NCBI GenBank assembly: GCA_018648445.1
Contig: JABGRG010000014.1
Span: forward strand, 1-51,723
Direction: 5' to 3'
From: Rhodospirillales bacterium
Lineage (GTDB): Bacteria; Pseudomonadota; Alphaproteobacteria; Rhodospirillales_A; JACZKS01
DNA length: 51,723 bases
In this document: positions 8,578-18,244 of the stretch, in pieces
Position numbering within the stretch: the first letter of the stretch is position 1
Layout: each line of letters opens with the position of its first letter
The notes under the pieces: generated by a model
The model's input: the letters and a program-made list of their open reading frames with translations, nothing else
What the model was told of the DNA's origin: nothing
Databases searched by the model: none
Program-made: the position numbers and the translations under genes

Positions 8578-9663
8578 ATGCCCGAGTGGTTGGACCATCC
8601 CGTCTGGTCGTCCCTGGCCGAAGTTGCAGGTTCGACCCAGGGCGTGGCCTTGATCGTAACGATCGCTGCGGCGGTGGCCGTGGGAGCGTTCATTGGATTT
8701 GTTTGGGGGCGGCAACGTTCGGGTGCCCCACCCGCCGAATCGCCCGAAAACGTTGGCCGGTCAACGGAAGTCGCCGAAATTTCCGTTGCCGCAAACGCCA
8801 TGCGCGAGCACCTTTCAAACCAGGGCCTTTCCGGGTCCGCTTTGGAGCGTTGCGTTCGCGCTTTCGAAGCGAACCTGAAAACGGCTCACGGCGCCTTGAA
8901 TGCCTTGAATGCGGAAGATCCGGAGACGACGCCGTTGATCCATGCCGCGAAGCGATCCCTTGACGAAGGGGAATTTGACGAGGCCGTTGGGTACCTGACC
9001 GGGGCGCGGGAGAAATTCGTGTTGGCGCGAAAATCCTTCGAGGATGCGGCTCGGGGGCGCGCCAAGGCCGCGTCGCGTACAGCCGTTCTGGTGGGGGACC
9101 TGGAATTGGCGCGGCGCAATTACGACGCGGCCGCCGAACAATTCTCGGTCGCCGTGGACAACGTCGAGGGCGACGCCGAAAACGAGATCGCGCGGCTTTT
9201 GACCAAACAGGGGACGGCCACGTTCAAGGGGGGAGATCGCCAAAACGCGGCGAATATTCTCGAAACCGCGGCGAAGCTGGTTCGCAGGTCGAATGGCCGA
9301 GATCATCCCGAAGTGGCCAAGGCCCTGAACCGTCTGGCATTGGTGCGATTTGCGTCCGGCCAAATGGATGCCGCGGAGAGACTCTACCGGCGTGCCGTTT
9401 CCATCGACGAAAAAGCCCTCGGAAGTGATCATTCCACGGTGGCGACGGATCTGAATAATCTGGCGCAATTACTGGTGAGAAAAGGCGAGATGGATGAGGC
9501 CCGGCCGCTCCTGCGCCGCGTGCTGGAAATCAGGGAAAAGGCGCTCGGCGCCAACCACGGGAAGGTTCGACGGGCGCGTCGCAATTTTCTAAACGCGCTT
9601 CGCGCGTTGAAAGCGCCGCGTGATGCCAAGAGAATCGCCGCGCCGGACGAGCAGGACCACTGA
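8578..9663 (+). CDS. Membrane-anchored TPR-repeat protein
   Basis: This 361-residue protein has one N-terminal transmembrane segment (about residues 21-44, TQGVALIVTIAAAVAVGAFI) and then a long helical region. Kinesin-light-chain-type tetratricopeptide repeats follow from about residue 190: HPEVAKALNRLALVRFASGQ, then HSTVATDLNNLAQLLVRKGE, each with the pattern G..A..LN.LA. Such proteins are protein-protein scaffolds. It heads the plus-strand signalling cluster, followed after 21 nt by a response regulator, so it may tether that pathway at the membrane (inference). Confidence 0.75.
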   Translation: MPEWLDHPVWSSLAEVAGSTQGVALIVTIAAAVAVGAFIGFVWGRQRSGAPPAESPENVGRSTEVAEISVAANAMREHLSNQGLSGSALERCVRAFEANLKTAHGALNALNAEDPETTPLIHAAKRSLDEGEFDEAVGYLTGAREKFVLARKSFEDAARGRAKAASRTAVLVGDLELARRNYDAAAEQFSVAVDNVEGDAENEIARLLTKQGTATFKGGDRQNAANILETAAKLVRRSNGRDHPEVAKALNRLALVRFASGQMDAAERLYRRAVSIDEKALGSDHSTVATDLNNLAQLLVRKGEMDEARPLLRRVLEIREKALGANHGKVRRARRNFLNALRALKAPRDAKRIAAPDEQDH

Positions 9664-9684
9664 TACGCGAAGGAAACGGATACC

Positions 9685-10065
9685 ATGGCACTCAAGGTAT
9701 TCATCGTTGACGATGACGAGACAATTATCGAATTCATGTCATTAATGCTGGAGACGGCAGGCTATGACGTTTCTTCCAGTATGGCCGGTGCCGAAGCATT
9801 GCCGCAGATCGTGGCGCAAAAGCCGGATTGCATTCTGACGGATTTGATGATGGCGGAACTGGATGGCCTTCAGCTTTGTCAGGAAATCAGGGGCAGATCC
9901 CTTTCTCCGAACCCGGTGGTGATTGTCGTATCCGCCCGCGACCACCCGTATTGGATGGAACGGGCGCGCGAGGCGGGGGCCGACGGATATCTGACCAAAC
10001 CGCTGGCGGTCGAGACCTTTGTGGAGAAAATCGAGGCGATTATGACGGACACGAAGAGAACGTGA
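9685..10065 (+). CDS. Single-domain response regulator (CheY-like)
   Basis: This 126-residue stand-alone receiver has the acidic pocket DDD at residues 9-11, phosphoacceptor Asp53 in CILTDLMM, the conserved Ser83 in VSAR, and Lys105 in LTKPL. There is no output domain, so it acts through protein contact or as a phosphate shuttle or sink. AAGGAAACGG precedes the start. It sits between the TPR protein and the hybrid kinase, with 147 nt before the kinase gene, and is a plausible partner for it. Confidence 0.88.
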   Translation: MALKVFIVDDDETIIEFMSLMLETAGYDVSSSMAGAEALPQIVAQKPDCILTDLMMAELDGLQLCQEIRGRSLSPNPVVIVVSARDHPYWMERAREAGADGYLTKPLAVETFVEKIEAIMTDTKRT

Positions 10066-10212
10066 AGAGCAAGATGTTCCAGCGCAGTGAATTATCGGTT
10101 GTATCAATTATCGGCCAATCAAATATTCTGGGTTGCCGCATCTTGTGAGAAGGGCACGCAATAAGGCGTCCGCGCACCGATCTCATATGGGATATTCGCT
10201 GAAAGAGCGTTT

Positions 10213-13200
10213 ATGAAGATTTCCACCCGTATCATTGCCCTCGTTCTGATAGGGTTTTTCGTGACGCTGACCGTTGCCGGGGTTGGCGTGATTGCCACGT
10301 CGCGAATTGCCGATAAGCTCGACACCATCAGCCGCACCGATATTCCCTTTGTTCGAACGCTTGCCGGCGCCGTGTTCGAGCAACTGGAACAGGAAGTCGC
10401 CCTGGGAACCGCTTTGCGGATCGGTTCGCTGCAAAAAACGGATGATGCGCAGGCTTGGGAAGACTTCGAGAATGCGAGCGAAAATTTCCAGGATCATTCA
10501 GCGCGTGTACAGAACAAACTTCGGGAGGCCACAAGCATCGCGCAGCAGGCCTTGCGCGAAATCAATGTAGAAGAAGGGCGGCAGGAACTCCGTGCCGCAA
10601 TTTTGTCCCTTCACAACATCAGCCTCACGCAATCCCGGCAATCCGGTCTGGCGCAGAAAACCCTGCATTTGATTGAAACCGGAAAGCATGCGGATGCAGC
10701 TCGGTTGATCCCCAATCTCGAAGATCAACGGCGAATGATGATTTCCGAGATTTCAAACCTCATTGTCCGCATCGAAAACATCGCGCGAATATCTGCGCAG
10801 GCGGCCAACCAGCAACGGCAAACGGGCCTGCTTATCATCGTCGGGGTCGCTACCATCGGCATTGCCGTCTGTGTGGTTCTGGGCCTCGCGATCGGGCGCG
10901 GAATTACAAGACCAATCGCCAGTATCACCAATACTTTGGGCGAACTCGTTCGCGGAAATACCGAGGTTCCGCTTGATATTGCACGCGGCGAAAGTGAAAT
11001 CGGCGCGATTGCGGTGGCGCTGGCGGCTTTTCGCAACGAGATTATTGATCGGCGCAAGACAGTCGCGGCGCTGGCAGAATCACAGCGGCGGTTCCACGCG
11101 CTTGCGGAAGTTTCGCCCGTTGGCGTTTATTACACCGACCCGGACGGCATTTTTCTTTACGTCAATGAAAAGGCTTGCGAAATTTCGGGACTGACGCCCC
11201 TTGAGGCCACAAGCGGCGGTTGGAGCCGCTCTTTGCATCCGGATGATTCCCAAAGGGTAAGCGACGAATGGCGTGCGTGTGTAGCGGCAGACCGGCCGTT
11301 TCGTTCTGAATATCGGTTCCTTAGGTCCGACGAAACGGAAATCTGGGCATTGGGGCAAGCGACCTCGCACAAAGGCGCGGGAGGTCAGATCGAGGGCTTC
11401 GTTGGGACGGTTTCCGATATTTCAGAGCATAAGAGAGCCGAGGCGACCCTCCAGGAATATGCTCGCACGCGCAGCAACCTGCACGAAATCATGGCCGCCC
11501 CGAACATTGATCTGGACGACAAAATTCAACGGATTCTTGAACTCGGAACCGAGGTTTTCCAACTCCCGCTTGGCATCGTAAGCCGAATTGACGAGGGGAC
11601 TTATACTGTCGAACACATTATCGGGCCTGCGGACGCGCCGCCGCCCGGAACGACGTTTCTTGTCGACGAGACCTTCTGCGTTCACGTTCTCTCGGCCAAT
11701 GGCCCGGTGGGCTTCCACAGGGCAGGGGAGGATCGGCGGGTCCGCCAACATCCGTGCTACAAGAAATTCGGGCTCGAGGGCTATATCGGATCGCCGTTGG
11801 TCGTCGACGGGGACCACTATGGAACGCTGAATTTTTCCAGTCCCACGGCGCGGGAACATCCTTTCAGCGACGGCGAGTATTCGTTGATCCAGCTTTTTGC
11901 TCAATGGATAGGCACCGAAATATCTCGCCAACATTCCAGCGAAATCCTGCGAGTCAGTGAGGAGCGCCTGAAATTGGCGCTCGAAGGAACCGAGGACGGC
12001 CTTTGGGATCTAAACCTGATTAACGGCAATATTTACACCAGCCCTCGCGCGGAAAGGATGTTCGGTTACGAACCGGACGAAATGGCGTGGACACTATCGT
12101 CCTGGCAGGAAAACATCCATCCCGACGACCTGGAGGAAACCCTCGACGCGCAATCACGGCATCTGCAGGGCAAGACGCCGGTCTATGAAATGGAGTACCG
12201 GGTCAGATCGAAGAGCGGCGAAGATGTCTGGATTCTCGACAGGGGAAAGGTTGTTGAGAGGTCCAGAAGCGGCAGGCCCTTGCGCGCCGTCGGCACGTAT
12301 ACCGACATCACGGCCCGCAAACGGGCCGAGGACGCACTGCGTGATAGCGAAGTGCGAATGCGGACCCTGGTTGAGAATATCATCGACGGAATTATCACCA
12401 TCAATGAAGGCGGAATTATTGAGACCATCAATCCGGCCGTGGAGCGGATTTTTGGCTATTCGCGGGATGAACTGGTCGGCGAGAATGTCAAGATTCTGGT
12501 TCCCAGTCCGCATCGGGAGGCGCATGACGGTTATCTCAGCAGATACCTGAAGACCGGCGAAGCCAAGGTCATCGGCGCGGACCAGGAGGTTGAAGGACGC
12601 CGCAAGGACGGCTCCAAATTTCCCATGGAGCTTTCGGTCAGCGCAATGGTTCTGGACAACCAGCAAATGTTCACGGGAATCATCCGCGATATCACCGAAC
12701 GCAAGCAGATTGAACGCCTGAAAAGCGAGTTCGTTTCAAGCGTCAGTCACGAACTCAGGACGCCGCTGACTTCTATCCGCGGAGCGCTTGGCCTGATCGT
12801 CGGCGGTGCGGCCGGGGAACTTCCCAAAAAGTCATCGGGTTTGGTTGAAATCGCCCACAACAACTCGCAACGGCTGATCAATATCGTAAATGATATTCTC
12901 GATCTCGAAAAAATCGGTTCAGGCCGGATTAAATTCCGGTTTGATGCCCGCGACGCGGTTCGCATGGTGAAAAGCGCGCTTACGGCAAATAAGGGCTTCG
13001 CCGGCGAGCACGACGTGCGTTTCAATCTTGTCGAATGTGACGGGATCGCTCCGGTCCGTGCAGATGAAGAACGCATCGCCCAGGTCATGGCCAATCTGTT
13101 GTCAAATGCGGCGAAGTTTTCACCGAAAGGCGCAACCGTCGATATTGCGCTGAAGGAAGAGGCCGGAAGGGTAAAGATATCCGTTGCCGATCAGGGCCCT

Positions 13201-14226
13201 GGAATTCCCGAGAAATTCCACAACCGGGTATTTGACCGGTTCAGCCAAGCCGATTCCTCCGATACCCGAAAAGCCGGTGGGACCGGATTGGGATTGAGCA
13301 TCGTCAAAACCATCGTCGAACGCCACGGCGGCAATATCGGATTCGATACCAAAGTGGGCGTCGGGACGACTTTCTATTTTGACTTGCCGGTCATGGCGGA
13401 CCCGAATGGTGCCGGACGCGATGAGCTGACCAAGCAAGTCGATCCCGGCACGTCGAAGGGGCGGGTTTTGATCTGTGAGGATGATCCGGATTTTGCGAAG
13501 ATATTGTCCATCATTCTCAGTCAGAGCGGAATGACGACGGATATCGCCTACGACGCCAAGTCCGCCAAGGCACTTTTGAAGACAAATCGTTATGACGCCA
13601 TGACTGTGGACATCGTTTTGCCCGATCAGGACGGTGTTTCGATGATTCGGGAGCTTCGCCGGCGGAAGGACACCCGCAACCTTCCCATTGTCATCGTTTC
13701 CGGACGCGCCAAGGAAACCCGCGAAAAAATCAAGACGTCGACGTTGGGTATTGTCGATTGGTTGAACAAGCCGATTAACGAGGATCAATTGAGCCACGCC
13801 ATAACCTTGGCCGTGCGCCCCGATCTGAATCGCGCGGGCAAGCCCCGTCTGCTATATGTTGAGGATGATCCCGATTTGGTCTCCGTGGTTTCGTCGCTGG
13901 TCGCGGAGTATGCGGACACGACGATCGCCGGGTCGATTTCGGAGGGCAAGCGGTATTTGCGGGACGGTTCGTTCGATCTGGTTATCGTCGACGTCAAACT
14001 TCCCGACGGATCGGGGCTTGACCTTTTGGAGCTGGCGAAAGACAAAAAGGGCGGCGCAACGCCCGTAATCGTGTTCTCGGGTGAAGAAATAGATGAGGAT
14101 ATGACAAAGAGGATCGACGCGGCGCTGGTCAAATCGAGAACTTCGGACCAGAAGCTACTGGAAACAATTCAAGATTTGGTAGGCCGCGCCGCGCGCGTCG
14201 GGTCGAACCGGGGGGATATCGAATGA
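10213..14226 (+). CDS. Hybrid sensor histidine kinase (TM-HAMP-PAS-GAF-PAS-PAS-HisKA-HATPase-REC-REC)
   Basis: The 1337-residue kinase has TM1 (about 8-30), a helical sensor region, TM2 (about 204-228) and a HAMP. PAS 1 (about 290-405), GAF (about 425-580), PAS 2 (about 585-705) and PAS 3 (about 712-835) follow. The HisKA box SHELRTPLTSIRG contains His846. The ATPase has the N box (ANLLSNAAKF), DQGPGIP and GGTGLGLSIV. Two receivers end the protein, with Asp1133 (VDIVLPDQDG) and Asp1260 (VDVKLPDGSG). It has no HPt of its own; the gene two places downstream supplies one. Its stop overlaps the next start by four bases. The sensed signal is unknown. Confidence 0.9.
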   Translation: MKISTRIIALVLIGFFVTLTVAGVGVIATSRIADKLDTISRTDIPFVRTLAGAVFEQLEQEVALGTALRIGSLQKTDDAQAWEDFENASENFQDHSARVQNKLREATSIAQQALREINVEEGRQELRAAILSLHNISLTQSRQSGLAQKTLHLIETGKHADAARLIPNLEDQRRMMISEISNLIVRIENIARISAQAANQQRQTGLLIIVGVATIGIAVCVVLGLAIGRGITRPIASITNTLGELVRGNTEVPLDIARGESEIGAIAVALAAFRNEIIDRRKTVAALAESQRRFHALAEVSPVGVYYTDPDGIFLYVNEKACEISGLTPLEATSGGWSRSLHPDDSQRVSDEWRACVAADRPFRSEYRFLRSDETEIWALGQATSHKGAGGQIEGFVGTVSDISEHKRAEATLQEYARTRSNLHEIMAAPNIDLDDKIQRILELGTEVFQLPLGIVSRIDEGTYTVEHIIGPADAPPPGTTFLVDETFCVHVLSANGPVGFHRAGEDRRVRQHPCYKKFGLEGYIGSPLVVDGDHYGTLNFSSPTAREHPFSDGEYSLIQLFAQWIGTEISRQHSSEILRVSEERLKLALEGTEDGLWDLNLINGNIYTSPRAERMFGYEPDEMAWTLSSWQENIHPDDLEETLDAQSRHLQGKTPVYEMEYRVRSKSGEDVWILDRGKVVERSRSGRPLRAVGTYTDITARKRAEDALRDSEVRMRTLVENIIDGIITINEGGIIETINPAVERIFGYSRDELVGENVKILVPSPHREAHDGYLSRYLKTGEAKVIGADQEVEGRRKDGSKFPMELSVSAMVLDNQQMFTGIIRDITERKQIERLKSEFVSSVSHELRTPLTSIRGALGLIVGGAAGELPKKSSGLVEIAHNNSQRLINIVNDILDLEKIGSGRIKFRFDARDAVRMVKSALTANKGFAGEHDVRFNLVECDGIAPVRADEERIAQVMANLLSNAAKFSPKGATVDIALKEEAGRVKISVADQGPGIPEKFHNRVFDRFSQADSSDTRKAGGTGLGLSIVKTIVERHGGNIGFDTKVGVGTTFYFDLPVMADPNGAGRDELTKQVDPGTSKGRVLICEDDPDFAKILSIILSQSGMTTDIAYDAKSAKALLKTNRYDAMTVDIVLPDQDGVSMIRELRRRKDTRNLPIVIVSGRAKETREKIKTSTLGIVDWLNKPINEDQLSHAITLAVRPDLNRAGKPRLLYVEDDPDLVSVVSSLVAEYADTTIAGSISEGKRYLRDGSFDLVIVDVKLPDGSGLDLLELAKDKKGGATPVIVFSGEEIDEDMTKRIDAALVKSRTSDQKLLETIQDLVGRAARVGSNRGDIE

Positions 14227-14615
14227 CTGCGCCGTTGTTGGAGAAAATTCTGATCGTGGAAGACGATCCGGACATTCAAACCGTGGCCCGTATGGCTCTT
14301 GAGGCAATCGGCGGCTTTACGGTCGAGACCTGCAATTCGGGAAAAGAGGCGTTGATTAAAGCGCCCGAATTTGAACCCGATTTGATCTTGCTGGATGTGA
14401 TGATGCCGGAAATGGATGGCCCGACGACGCTGAAAGAGTTGCGAAACGATCCGGCCTTTGAAACCACACCCGTGGCGTTTTGTACGGCCAAGGCGATGCC
14501 GTCCGAATTGGAACAGTACGAAGCCTTGGGGTCGGCGGGCGTAATCGCCAAACCGTTTGATCCCATGGCCCTGGCCGATCAGGTGCGGGAAATCTGGAAC
14601 CAATGCCATGCCTGA
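14223..14615 (+). CDS. Single-domain response regulator, coupled to hybrid kinase
   Basis: A 130-residue receiver with acidic pair Asp14/Asp15, phosphoacceptor Asp58 (LILLDVMMPEMDG) and a KPFDP lysine near the end. Its ATG overlaps the hybrid kinase stop (ATGA), which implies translational coupling and a dedicated partnership. Without an output domain it may carry phosphate between the kinase and the HPt-bearing activator immediately downstream, whose start lies inside its 3' end. Confidence 0.88.
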   Translation: MTAPLLEKILIVEDDPDIQTVARMALEAIGGFTVETCNSGKEALIKAPEFEPDLILLDVMMPEMDGPTTLKELRNDPAFETTPVAFCTAKAMPSELEQYEALGSAGVIAKPFDPMALADQVREIWNQCHA

Positions 14616-16431
14616 CCAATCGTCGGATTTGGAAGATCGCCTCGCGGTGCTGCGGACATCTTTTTGCAAAGGCCTTGCCGCGCCCATTGAGGAACTGGAA
14701 GGCGCCGCCAATTCGATTGCGCCTTCCGAAGACGTTTCGACCGCCCGTTCCGCTTTACAGAGGGTTCGGGAAATCGCCCACAGGCTTGCCGGTTCCGGGA
14801 CCACTTTCGGGTTTCCGGAAATTACGCGAACGGCGCGCGCGCTAGAAGGAGAATGCGAAGAACGTCTGGCCGCCGATGACCGCCCCACGGCGGATGATCA
14901 AGCGCAACTGGCGGAATTCATTGAGGTCCTGCGCGGGGCTGTCGCCTCGCCCGTGCCGGAAGGCGACGACGACGAGGAGGAAAGCCCCGAACCTGAGGCC
15001 GATCAATCCTCCCGGCAATACCGTGTTTTGCTGGTTGAGGACGACAGGGCCCAGGCTCGTGCGGTGGAGGAGTTCCTTAAAAACGAGCATTATACCATTA
15101 CGCGCGCGGAAACTGGTGGCGCGGCGCTGGATGTTATTAACACCAACGTTCCGGATGCCATTCTTCTCGACATGATGCTTCCCGACATGGACGGGATGGA
15201 CATTCTTCGTCAGGTCGCCGAACGCCAACTGCCGTGCGCCGTCGTCGTTATCACCGCCCACGGGTCGGTTAATCTGGCGGTCGAGGCGATGCGGCTGGGC
15301 GCATACGACTTCATCATCAAACCGTTTAACGTCACGCGGCTTCTGGTGACCCTGCGCAATGCGCTGGAACAACAACGCCTGAGCCGTATCGTCGATACCT
15401 TTCAGGACCTGGACCGTTCGAGTTATTTCGGGTTCATTGGCGCATCCTTGCCCATGCAGGCGGTATACAGGATCATCGACAGTGCCGCGGGCAGCAAGGC
15501 GACGGTGTTTATTTCGGGTGAAAGCGGTACCGGCAAGGAAGTTTGCGCCGAAGCGCTGCACCGGAAAAGCCCACGTGCCGACAAGCCCTTTATTGCGCTC
15601 AACTGCGGCGCCATTCCGAAGGATCTCATGGAAAGCGAGATATTCGGGCATGTCAAAGGGGCATTCACAGGTGCCGTATCCGATCGCGAAGGGGCGGCCC
15701 GGCGGGCCAGCGGGGGCACCCTTTTCCTGGACGAGGTTTGCGAGCTTGAGCCCAATCTTCAAACCAAGTTGTTGCGTTTTGTGCAGACCGGCACCTACCA
15801 GAGGGTGGGTGCCGACAGGACCGAAGAAGTGGACGTGCGTTTCGTTTGTGCGACCAATCGCGACCCCATGACCGAAGTGACGGAAGGGCGCTTCCGCGAA
15901 GACCTGTTTTACAGGCTGCACGTGGTTCCCATCCAGCTGCCGCCGCTGCGCGAGCGCGGCGACGACGTGATCCTGATCGCGCGACAGTTACTCGGCGAGT
16001 ATTCCGCCGAAGAGGGAAAACGTCTTTCGCGTTTTTCCGACGAAGTGGCGGGTGTTTTTCGGAACTACCTGTGGCCCGGAAACGTGCGCGAAGTCCAAAA
16101 CGTTCTGCGCCACATTATTGTTCTAAACGAGGGCGATGAGGTAACGCAGGAAATGCTGCCCCATCCATTGAGCCTGACCGGAACGGACGCACCTGCCGCG
16201 CCGCGGGATCCGCTACCCTCGACAACCGGAATTGTGCAGCCCACCGCCGACGATCACCCCGCCGTCGGGCCGGAATCCATCCGACCGCTGGCCGACGTTG
16301 AAAAAGACGCCATCGACCACGCCATTCGCCTGTGCGACGGCAATATTCCAAAGGCGGCCCATTTCCTTGGCGTCAGCGCCTCAACCATCTACCGAAAAAA
16401 ACAGGTTTGGGAAGACGAGCAACGCGGGTAG
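14608..16431 (+). CDS. HPt-REC-AAA+-Fis sigma-54 activator
   Basis: I start it at the ATG at 14608, overlapping the preceding gene by eight bases, giving 607 residues. The N-terminus is an HPt-like helical domain with IAHRLAGSGTTFGF (phospho-His58). A receiver follows (about 150-265; Asp188 in LLDMMLPDMDG, Lys in IKPFN). The AAA+ domain has Walker A GESGTGKE (about 303-310) and the sigma-54 contact loop GAFTGA at 351-356. A C-terminal Fis helix-turn-helix contains AAHFLGVSASTIYRKK. It should drive sigma-54 promoters in response to the upstream kinase. An HPt fused in front of an NtrC-type regulator is unusual. No sigma-54 site was noticed beside it. Confidence 0.9.
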   Translation: MPDQSSDLEDRLAVLRTSFCKGLAAPIEELEGAANSIAPSEDVSTARSALQRVREIAHRLAGSGTTFGFPEITRTARALEGECEERLAADDRPTADDQAQLAEFIEVLRGAVASPVPEGDDDEEESPEPEADQSSRQYRVLLVEDDRAQARAVEEFLKNEHYTITRAETGGAALDVINTNVPDAILLDMMLPDMDGMDILRQVAERQLPCAVVVITAHGSVNLAVEAMRLGAYDFIIKPFNVTRLLVTLRNALEQQRLSRIVDTFQDLDRSSYFGFIGASLPMQAVYRIIDSAAGSKATVFISGESGTGKEVCAEALHRKSPRADKPFIALNCGAIPKDLMESEIFGHVKGAFTGAVSDREGAARRASGGTLFLDEVCELEPNLQTKLLRFVQTGTYQRVGADRTEEVDVRFVCATNRDPMTEVTEGRFREDLFYRLHVVPIQLPPLRERGDDVILIARQLLGEYSAEEGKRLSRFSDEVAGVFRNYLWPGNVREVQNVLRHIIVLNEGDEVTQEMLPHPLSLTGTDAPAAPRDPLPSTTGIVQPTADDHPAVGPESIRPLADVEKDAIDHAIRLCDGNIPKAAHFLGVSASTIYRKKQVWEDEQRG

Positions 16432-16434
16432 TCG

Positions 16435-17079
16435 CTACTTTCCCTGGCCGTAGTTGGCGAAACCGGCAAGCACATCGTTCATTTCCGCATCCGTCAGGTT
16501 GACCGGTTCGCCGATGGACTTTGCCTGATAGTAGATCTGGGCCATCAATTCGACGATCTCGGCCGTGGCGAAGGCGGCCGCAATATCCGCGCCGACGGCG
16601 ATTAGCCCGTGATTGGCCATCAACACAGCGTTTGCCTCGCCGATCGCCTCGCTGGTCACGCGCGCCAATTCTTCCGTGCCGTGGGTCGCGTAGGGGGCGA
16701 TGGGAACCTTCTTGCCGGAAAAGGCGACCAGATAGTGCATGGGCGGGATTTCCCAGCGCAGGGTGGCGATGGTGGTCGCGAATACGGAATGGGTATGGAC
16801 GATGCCGCAAACGTCGGGGCGGATTCGGTAGTGGGCGAGATGAAGGGGCGTCTCGCTGGAAGGTTTGCGCGAGCCCTCGACCACCTCTCCTTCGATTGAT
16901 ACCAGAACCACGTCGTCTGGCCGCGTATCTGCGTAATCAAGGGCGCTGGGGCTGACCGCCACCAACCCTTGTTCGCGATTGAACACACTGACGTTGCCGC
17001 CGGTACCCGTGGTCAGGCCCGCGGCGATCAGCTTATTGCCAAACGTGACGACCTCGTTTCTTTCCTTCTCCATCCGCAT
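16435..17079 (-). CDS. Class II aldolase/adducin family protein
   Basis: A 214-residue protein of the fuculose-1-phosphate/ribulose-5-phosphate aldolase-epimerase family. TTGTGGNVS near the N-terminus resembles the phosphate-binding loop. KPSSETPLHLAHY carries the conserved Glu, HTHSVFAT supplies zinc-ligand histidines, and NHGLIAVG a third ligand region. It would cleave or rearrange a phosphorylated sugar-like substrate. It starts 42 nt after the ABC ATPase on the same strand and so is probably the last gene of that operon, hinting that the imported compound is phosphorylated or becomes so (inference). The exact substrate is unknown. Confidence 0.85.
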   Translation of the reverse strand: MRMEKERNEVVTFGNKLIAAGLTTGTGGNVSVFNREQGLVAVSPSALDYADTRPDDVVLVSIEGEVVEGSRKPSSETPLHLAHYRIRPDVCGIVHTHSVFATTIATLRWEIPPMHYLVAFSGKKVPIAPYATHGTEELARVTSEAIGEANAVLMANHGLIAVGADIAAAFATAEIVELMAQIYYQAKSIGEPVNLTDAEMNDVLAGFANYGQGK

Positions 17080-17121
17080 AGCGCGGCCCTCCGTTTCTAC
17101 GTGGATGGAACTTGGCCCAAA

Positions 17122-18225
17122 TCAGTTCGGCAAATCAATGACGAGTTCGTTGTTGATGAAAAGATTGACGTCCGCACCCTCTTCCATGGGAACCACGCCT
17201 TTCTGATGGGCCGCGTCGACCAGCAGGAAATGCGGACCGACCGTCACCTGATAGCGCACGACGCTGCCCAGGAATTCCATGTGGCTGACCTTACCTGCCA
17301 ACTCTGTCAGACCGGCGGGTGCGGGCTGGCCGGCGGGCTGAATGGTCAAATTCTGCGGCCGGAATATGATGCTGCGCGGCCCCTGCCCGGCGGCGTTCAG
17401 AGCGACCGTCACGGAGCCATCGTCCGAACGGAACGACGGATCGCCGCCTTCATCCGAAACGACACCGGAAACCACATTGGCGACGCCCAGAAAATTGGCC
17501 ACGAACAGGTTGGCCGGTTTGTCGTAAAGCTCCATGGGCGAGCCCACCTGCTGGATGATCCCGTTTTCGATAACCGCGATGCGATCCGATGTGGTGTTGG
17601 CTTCTTCCTGGTCGTGGGTCACGAATATGGTGGTCAGCGACAGTTTACGTTGAAGAAGGCGCAATTCGCGGCGCATCTGGATACGCAATTTCGCATCCAG
17701 GTTCGACAGCGGTTCGTCCAGAAGCAGAACCTGGGGTTCGACAACGATGGTGCGCGCCAGCGCCACGCGCTGTTGCTGACCGCCCGACAATTGCGACGGA
17801 CGCCGCTCGGCATATTCGAGCAGCCCGACGAGATCAAGTGCGGCCTCGACCCGGGGGCCGATTTCGGCGCGCGGGAACTTGCGCTCTTCCAACCCGAAGG
17901 CGACGTTTCTTCTAACCGTCATATGCGGCCAAAGCGCATAGCTTTGGAACACCATGCCCACATCGCGCCGCCACGGCGGCAGATGGGCGACATCCCGTTC
18001 GCCGATCAGCACCTCGCCCGACTGGCACGATTCGAAACCGGCAATCAAGCGCAGAAGCGTTGTTTTTCCGCAGCCCGACGGCCCCAGAAAGGCGAAGAAT
18101 TCACCGGGTTCGATGGTCAGGTCGATGCCCTTCAGGACATGGGTTTTGCCAAACGAGAGGTTAACCCCTTTGATATCGACGCCCACCGGCGATCCGTGTC
18201 CGGCCAAATTTATGTTTTGGTTCAT
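17122..18225 (-). CDS. ABC transporter ATP-binding protein (FbpC/PotA-like)
   Basis: A 367-residue importer ATPase: Walker A GPSGCGKTT at residues 48-56, Q-loop in GMVFQSYALWPH, signature LSGGQQQR, Walker B VLLLDEPLSNLDAKLR, and switch His in FVTHDQEE. A C-terminal TOBE-like regulatory domain covers about 240-365. It energises the fused two-domain permease encoded 19 nt upstream. The family includes Fe(III), spermidine, 2-aminoethylphosphonate and sugar-phosphate importers; the ATPase alone does not settle the substrate. Confidence 0.92.
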   Translation of the reverse strand: MNQNINLAGHGSPVGVDIKGVNLSFGKTHVLKGIDLTIEPGEFFAFLGPSGCGKTTLLRLIAGFESCQSGEVLIGERDVAHLPPWRRDVGMVFQSYALWPHMTVRRNVAFGLEERKFPRAEIGPRVEAALDLVGLLEYAERRPSQLSGGQQQRVALARTIVVEPQVLLLDEPLSNLDAKLRIQMRRELRLLQRKLSLTTIFVTHDQEEANTTSDRIAVIENGIIQQVGSPMELYDKPANLFVANFLGVANVVSGVVSDEGGDPSFRSDDGSVTVALNAAGQGPRSIIFRPQNLTIQPAGQPAPAGLTELAGKVSHMEFLGSVVRYQVTVGPHFLLVDAAHQKGVVPMEEGADVNLFINNELVIDLPN

Positions 18226-18244
18226 CTGAGTGATTCCCCTGCCT

